This document shows, piece after piece, positions 57,091-64,000 of a stretch of 64,000 nucleotides of DNA; position 1 is the first letter of the stretch, and every line of letters begins with the position of its first letter. The position numbers and the translations under genes were made by a program. The notes beneath the pieces are model-generated. The model did not search any database, was not told the origin of the DNA, and saw nothing but the letters and a program-made list of their open reading frames with translations. The DNA comes from Flavimaribacter sp039888615 (GTDB lineage: Bacteria > Pseudomonadota > Alphaproteobacteria > Rhizobiales > Rhizobiaceae), in NCBI GenBank assembly GCA_039888615.1, contig JBDQQS010000012.1. One strand, given 5' to 3'.

Positions 57091-57480
57091 ATGATCGAAT
57101 TTCCCTATCCCACATCGACCGGCGAGGCACTGGCCTTTGCAAGCGCTGCGGCGACGGCGCTGTTGGGACTCATGGTGTTCGTTCTGCCGCGGCTTACGTT
57201 GCGTGCAATGGGAATCGGAACCGTCGCGGGCCGGGATGACGCGGTCGCCGAGATCCGGTCGGTCATGGCCGGTTTTCTGCTGGCTGGCGGTATTGGCTCA
57301 ATCATGTTCGCGCAGCCCTTCGTCTATCTGGTGCTCGGCGCGTCCTGGGCGATCACGGTGCTCGGACGCGTCGTGACTGCTGTCGTAGACCGGGGTTTGT
57401 CGCGGATCCAGGTGTTGCAGACAGTGATCGAGCTGCTTCTGGCGGCAGGGCCGCTGGCCTATGTCTTCCAGCTCGTCTAA
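57091..57480 (+). CDS. Small four-helix membrane protein (DUF4345-like)
   Basis: A 129-residue protein with four hydrophobic segments (ALAFASAAATALLGLMVFVL, IRSVMAGFLLAGGIGSIMF, VYLVLGASWAITVLGRVVTAV, LQTVIELLLAAGPLAYVFQL). AGGAGG precedes ATG 57091; the longer upstream frame is not supported. It resembles a small rhizobial family found behind priA and sometimes annotated as phage-infection-related or DUF4345; I cannot confirm the function. Confidence 0.7.
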   Translation: MIEFPYPTSTGEALAFASAAATALLGLMVFVLPRLTLRAMGIGTVAGRDDAVAEIRSVMAGFLLAGGIGSIMFAQPFVYLVLGASWAITVLGRVVTAVVDRGLSRIQVLQTVIELLLAAGPLAYVFQLV

Positions 57481-57641
57481 GCTTGCGCAATTCTGCATGG
57501 CTGGCGTGTCGAATACGCCGTGAAGGCCTGTTGAATTTTCGGATTTCGATCAGCATATCAATAATGTATTCAGACAGCCAATGCCAAGCCTGTCGACCTG
57601 ACACGACTGCCTGATGAACTCGAACAAAGAGGAATTCAGTC

Positions 57642-57881
57642 ATGAAACGCTCAACAATACTATCAGCAATCGCCGGCTGCACGCTGATCGCAGCCACCGC
57701 CGTTCCACTGGCAAGCGCCAATGCAGCGCCTCCCCCTCCGCCGCATCATGGCGCCGTGGTCGTCGTCCTGCCGCATCAGCCGGCTCCTCCGCCCCCGCCT
57801 CCGCCGCATGGTCATCCGACGGTCATCGTGGTCAAGGCTCCGCATAACCCGCCCCCTCCGCCTCCACATCCGGTCTATTGA
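57642..57881 (+). CDS. Small exported Pro/His-rich protein
   Basis: A 79-residue protein. A signal peptide (MKRSTILSAIAGCTLIAATAVPLASANA) is followed by alternating Pro runs, His pairs and short Val strands (PPPPPHHGAVVVVLPHQP... PPPPPPPHGHPTVIVVKAPHNPPPPPPHPVY). The start follows AGAGGAA. The composition and good ribosome site argue for a real gene. The His could bind metal ions; the Pro spacing could give a stiff envelope protein. Function unknown. Confidence 0.6.
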   Translation: MKRSTILSAIAGCTLIAATAVPLASANAAPPPPPHHGAVVVVLPHQPAPPPPPPPHGHPTVIVVKAPHNPPPPPPHPVY

Positions 57882-58202
57882 CCGCTCAAAGCCAAAAGCG
57901 GAGAGTATGAAACAATGGCTGTCGCATCCGCGGCGGCCATTTTCCTTGAAAGGCCCTGAACCGCCGCATTTCCGGCGTTTGCGGTTTTTGCCAGCGTTGA
58001 GCGACTCTTTTGTCCACGCTCATCCAAAAGCATGTGTCAAAGCGTGTTGCGACTCCCACATAGCTATGCTAGACGAGGCTCGAATTTCCGGCGGGGCATT
58101 GTGGAAACTCAATTCGCGCCGGAAAAAATCGAAACAAATTCAAAGATTTGCAGAATCTCAGGATTCTGATTCCATATCTTCGAATTCAGTTCAGAGATAA
58201 TT
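57882..58202. other. Region upstream of the ATP synthase genes
   Basis: A 321-base gap without a convincing gene. It becomes AT-rich near 58120-58200 and includes a perfect palindrome at 58151-58168. The atp promoter must lie here; no strong -35/-10 pair is seen. Confidence 0.4.
58151..58168. promoter_or_regulatory. CAGAATC-TCAG-GATTCTG palindrome before atpH
   Basis: A perfect inverted repeat with 7-base arms, 35 bases before the atpH start. It could be an operator or an mRNA hairpin in the leader. No regulator is known. Confidence 0.4.
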
Positions 58203-58768
58203 GTGCCCGTGGCAGACACAACTTCGCTCATATCCGGTGTTGCGCAACGCTATGCATCATCGCTTTTCGAGCTGGCATTGGAAGGAAAATCCGAACAAGC
58301 CGTTGGTGACGAACTGACCCGTCTCGAGACCATGATTAGCGAGAGCGAGGACTTTCGCCGGCTGATCGAAAGCCCGGTCTTCTCCGCAGAGGAGCAGTTC
58401 AAGGCCATCTCGGCCATCGCCGAAAAGGCGGAATTCCAGGGTCTGGTCGGAAACTTCCTGCGCGTCGTTGCGCGCAATCGCCGGCTTTTCGCCATTCCGG
58501 GCATTATCCGGGCCTACCGCGCCATTGCCGCAAAGCATCGCGGCGAAGTTTCGGCGGAGGTCGTCTCCGCCCGCAAGCTGACGGCGGCCCAGGAAAAAGA
58601 ACTTGCGGAAGCGCTGAAAAGCGTGACCGGAAAAGACGTGGCAGCCAATGTCACCGTCGACCCGTCGATCCTCGGCGGTCTGATCGTCAAGATCGGGTCG
58701 CGTCAGATTGACACATCCATTCGAACAAAACTCTCCACCCTTAAGCTTGCACTGAAAGAGGTCGGCTG

Positions 58769-58769
<1 letters not shown>
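58203..58769 (+). CDS. atpH: ATP synthase F1 subunit delta
   Basis: A 188-residue OSCP/delta subunit. The family core is [53 protein letters not shown] and [33 protein letters not shown]. The start is GTG 58203 (a second GTG lies six bases on). It links F1 to the peripheral stalk. The Fo genes are elsewhere, as in other alphaproteobacteria. Confidence 0.94.
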
Positions 58770-60298
<1,529 letters not shown>

Positions 60299-60340
60299 AC
60301 GATAGCCGACGGCTGAACAACGAGAACGGACGGATAACGG

Positions 60341-61225
60341 ATGCCTTCACTCAAGGATCTGAGAAACCGGATAGCCTCGGTCAAGGCGACGCAGAAGATC
60401 ACCAAGGCGATGCAGATGGTCGCCGCGGCGAAGCTGCGTCGCGCCCAGGAAGCGGCCGAAGCCGCGCGTCCCTATTCCCAGCGCATGGGTTCTGTGCTCG
60501 CCAACATCGCGAATGCAGTGTCGGACGGGGATGACACGCCGCGGCTGATGACGGGAACCGGAAGCGACCAGACCCATCTCCTGGTGGTTTGCACGGCCGA
60601 ACGCGGCCTCTGCGGAGGCTTCAACTCGCAGATCGCGAGACTGGCGCGCGAGCACGCCCGCTCCCTGATTGCCGACGGCAAGGAGGTCAAGATCCTCTGT
60701 GTCGGCAAGAAGGGCTACGACATTCTGCGCCGCGACCTTGGTTCGCATATCATCGACCGCGTCGATCTGCGCGAAGTCAAGAATATCGGCTTTGTCAACG
60801 CAGACGAGATCGCCCGCAAGGTGATCGGGCTGTTCGACGAAGGCGCGTTCGATGTCTGCACCCTTTTCTATTCCGAGTTCAAGTCGGTCATCAGCCAGAT
60901 ACCGACCGCCCAGCAGCTCATTCCGGCGAGCCCCGCCGGCGAGAGCGACGATGCGGATCAGGACGCGTCGGCTGTCTACGACTACGAGCCGGACGCCGGA
61001 TCGATCCTCAATGATCTGATACCGCGCAACATCGCCGTGCAGATTTTCGGCGCGTTGCTGGAAAACAATGCGTCCGAGCAGGGCGCGCGCATGTCCGCCA
61101 TGGACAATGCGACCCGCAACGCCGGTGAGATGATCGACAAGCTGACGCTGAGCTACAACCGCCAGCGCCAGGCGCAGATCACCAAGGAACTGATTGAAAT
61201 CATTTCGGGCGCCGAGGCGCTCTGA
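60341..61225 (+). CDS. atpG: ATP synthase F1 subunit gamma
   Basis: A 294-residue rotor shaft subunit. [36 protein letters not shown] at the N-terminus and [16 protein letters not shown] are diagnostic; [45 protein letters not shown] closes it. Length is as expected. Confidence 0.97.
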   Translation: MPSLKDLRNRIASVKATQKITKAMQMVAAAKLRRAQEAAEAARPYSQRMGSVLANIANAVSDGDDTPRLMTGTGSDQTHLLVVCTAERGLCGGFNSQIARLAREHARSLIADGKEVKILCVGKKGYDILRRDLGSHIIDRVDLREVKNIGFVNADEIARKVIGLFDEGAFDVCTLFYSEFKSVISQIPTAQQLIPASPAGESDDADQDASAVYDYEPDAGSILNDLIPRNIAVQIFGALLENNASEQGARMSAMDNATRNAGEMIDKLTLSYNRQRQAQITKELIEIISGAEAL

Positions 61226-61238
61226 GACTCTTGAATGA

Positions 61239-62705
<1,467 letters not shown>

Positions 62706-62768
62706 TTGATGCGGCGACGGGGTCCGGCAATGACCCGGCCGCCACGACCGAACGGGAAATGACGTCCG

Positions 62769-63167
62769 ATGGCTGACAGTTTCAATTTCGAGCTCGTATC
62801 TCCGGAGCAGTTGCTGCTTTCGGAAGCCGTGTCGCAGGTGATAATACCGGGCACCGACGGTGAAATGACCGTCATGGCTCATCACGCGCCGACGATGACG
62901 ACGATCAAGCCGGGAATCGTCTCGGTGACGACCGATTCCGGAGAGAACCAGCGCTACGTCGTCTTTGGCGGTTTCGCCGACATCCTGCTCGACGGCTGCA
63001 CGCTGCTTGCCGAATCCGCTGTGCGGGTCGAGGACATCGACAATGAAGCCCTGAAGCAGCGCATTCAGGACACGCGCGAAGACCTGGCGGACGCCAAGAC
63101 CGATGCGGACAAAACACGAATCGCCGAGCACCTCGATCATCTCGAAACGCTGCAGAACGCCGTCTAG
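62769..63167 (+). CDS. atpC: ATP synthase F1 subunit epsilon
   Basis: A 132-residue subunit. FNFELVSPEQLLLSEAVSQVIIPGTDGEMTVMAHHAPTMTTIKPGIVSV is the beta-sandwich domain; the C-terminal helices are reduced (DADKTRIAEHLDHLETLQNAV). It ends the atpHAGDC operon and is followed by a clear terminator. Confidence 0.95.
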   Translation: MADSFNFELVSPEQLLLSEAVSQVIIPGTDGEMTVMAHHAPTMTTIKPGIVSVTTDSGENQRYVVFGGFADILLDGCTLLAESAVRVEDIDNEALKQRIQDTREDLADAKTDADKTRIAEHLDHLETLQNAV

Positions 63168-63194
63168 GCCGGTGCAAAAGAAGCTGACTTTCTA

Positions 63195-63217
63195 GGCGGG
63201 CTCGTGGCCCGCCTTTT
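63195..63217 (+). terminator. Terminator of the ATP synthase operon
   Basis: GGCGGGC-TCGTG-GCCCGCC, a perfect 7-base-pair stem, is followed by TTTTGTTTG, 27 bases after the atpC stop. Confidence 0.9.
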
Positions 63218-63241
63218 GTTTGTGAACCGCAGTGTCCGACC

Positions 63242-63625
63242 ATGACCCGGCAACAGGCGAAACCGCGAAGCTTTTGGCCGACGCTGCTGGTCGCCTTTCT
63301 GTTTTATCTGCCGGCCGCCCTGTTGTGGATCGGAAGACCAGTGGCTGGCGTCGTCGCTTCGATTATCCAGTGCCTGGTCTACATCGCAATCATTCGTTAC
63401 CTCATGTGGCTGATTTCGAGCGATATGGCCTTGGAACAGATAGTGTATTGGTACGGCCCGGTCATGTTCGGCGGCTTTGTCTATTTCCTCTTCTCCATCG
63501 AGATCCCGTTGCGCCTGCGCCTGCGTTCCCTCCCTCAAACGCGTCTTTCGGAACTTCCCTATGTGATCGGTATCGGCGTTGTTCCTTCCTATCTGGTCGC
63601 AATGATTCTGGTGTATTTCCAGTAG
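63242..63625 (+). CDS. Small membrane protein
   Basis: A 127-residue protein with four hydrophobic segments (FWPTLLVAFLFYLPAALLWIG, VVASIIQCLVYIAIIRYLMWLI, YGPVMFGGFVYFLFS, LPYVIGIGVVPSYLVAMILVYF). A single ATG fits; it begins 25 bases after the atp terminator. I do not recognise the family. It is co-directional with the next small membrane protein gene. Confidence 0.65.
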   Translation: MTRQQAKPRSFWPTLLVAFLFYLPAALLWIGRPVAGVVASIIQCLVYIAIIRYLMWLISSDMALEQIVYWYGPVMFGGFVYFLFSIEIPLRLRLRSLPQTRLSELPYVIGIGVVPSYLVAMILVYFQ

Positions 63626-63719
63626 AGATCGCTCATACTCCAGATTTCCTTCAGCCAATCGCCAAGGTCATGCTTATGATCTGCCATGGCCGTGTCGGCC
63701 TTGATTCGAGGAGAGTTTC

Positions 63720-63872
63720 ATGACCGCAGACAACGTCATTTTCATTCAGCCGCTGGTCGCGCTGATCGCCGGGATCATCATTCTGATCGCGCCGCGCACG
63801 CTCAACTATATCGTGGCGGCCTATCTCATCATCTTTGGCCTGACCGGCCTTTATCCGCATCTGTTTGGTTAG
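63720..63872 (+). CDS. DUF3096 domain-containing small membrane protein
   Basis: A 50-residue protein reading MTADNVIFIQPLVALIAG followed by IIILIAPRTLNYIVAAYL and a short hydrophobic end. IQPLVALIAGIIILI and PRTLNYIVAAYLIIFGLTGL are the DUF3096 signature (two membrane helices). GAGGAGAG precedes ATG 63720 by a suitable distance. Its stop TAG lies at the start of the transposase-containing segment. Confidence 0.8.
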   Translation: MTADNVIFIQPLVALIAGIIILIAPRTLNYIVAAYLIIFGLTGLYPHLFG

Positions 63873-64000
63873 AGCAGCGGGCGATTAGTATGCAACGCAT
63901 CCTGTTGATCTGAAGTAGTTCCAGCATTCTTGCGGTGTGAACAGGCTGCAGACATGTCCGACGGCCTTCCAAAGGTCTTCATATGTTCGAGCTTTCGCCT
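63870..64000 (-). mobile_element. Partial insertion sequence, IS630 type
   Basis: The transposase C-terminus lies only 13 bases from the DUF3096 stop, so the element's left end must be at about 63870-63884. IS630 elements duplicate TA on insertion, and the TAG stop (63870-63872) starts with TA. The exact end and inverted repeats cannot be fixed because the other end is outside the window. Confidence 0.5.
63885..64000 (-). CDS. IS630-family transposase, C-terminal end (cut by right edge)
   Basis: Reading the minus strand in one frame gives ARTYEDLWKAVGHVCSLF and then TPQECWNYFRSTGCVAY to a stop at 63885. This is the recognisable C-terminus of IS630-type DDE transposases (LW..VG.ICDLFTPQEC.NYF..AGY). 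The catalytic DDE part lies outside the window. An insertion-sequence end is expected between 63872 and 63885. Family assignment is from the motif only. Confidence 0.75.
   Translation of the reverse strand, partial: AKARTYEDLWKAVGHVCSLFTPQECWNYFRSTGCVAY

Overview
The window is chromosomal DNA from an alphaproteobacterium, most likely of the order Hyphomicrobiales (Rhizobiales). The evidence is the set of operons and their order: ftsY-mtaB-dapF, ffh-chorismate mutase-rpsP-rimM-trmD-rplS-leuC, sdhCDAB, mdh-sucC-sucD-sucA-sucB-lpd, priA beside a transaldolase-like gene, and atpHAGDC without the membrane Fo genes. An Omp19-type protease-inhibitor lipoprotein, a GTTC-N7-GTTC SOS box and a suhB/MmgR-like small RNA agree with this. 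GC content is high and TTG/GTG starts occur. The genus cannot be fixed from the sequence.

Layout. 1-2.7 kb holds the minus-strand set dapF, mtaB and the 5' part of ftsY, which runs off the left edge. 2.7-21.9 kb is an accessory stretch lying between dapF and ffh. It carries an MBL-fold hydrolase, an MFS exporter, a candidate three-hairpin small RNA, and a tightly coupled minus-strand operon (FMO-type monooxygenase, BASS transporter, two SDR-type enzymes) opposite a TetR regulator. Then come a LysR regulator, an acyl-CoA ligase, several small conserved proteins, an HxlR/FMN-reductase divergent pair, two EamA transporters and an adenylate cyclase fused to a CxxCH haem-type sensor domain. 22-26.8 kb is the SRP/ribosome/tRNA-modification operon ending in a clear terminator. 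27-30.5 kb has a polar amino-acid ABC transporter pair without its ATPase, a repeat-rich spacer, and leuC.

31-49 kb is central carbon metabolism: succinate dehydrogenase, then malate dehydrogenase, succinyl-CoA synthetase and the complete 2-oxoglutarate dehydrogenase complex (E1, E2, E3), with a cupin gene inserted between sucC and sucD and a small exported protein between sucB and lpd. Between sdhB and mdh lie an exported MsrA, a YHYH protein, the Omp19-like lipoprotein and ZapE. 49-58 kb has a TraB/GumN protein, XerC, an acyltransferase plus a stand-alone AAA ATPase, a gene-poor patch with an orphan SOS box and three tandem repeats, fsa/tal, priA and two small proteins. 58-63.2 kb is the F1 ATP synthase operon with its terminator, followed by two small membrane proteins and the 3' end of an IS630-type transposase cut by the right edge.

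Functionally the core half links TCA cycle, respiratory succinate oxidation and ATP synthesis. I found no CRISPR array, tRNA or rRNA gene, and no clear multi-gene defence system. The least explained signals are the small RNA with its sigma-54-like promoter, the SOS-box/tandem-repeat spacer, a dispersed intergenic repeat, a short upstream ORF overlapping mdh, and the monooxygenase operon.
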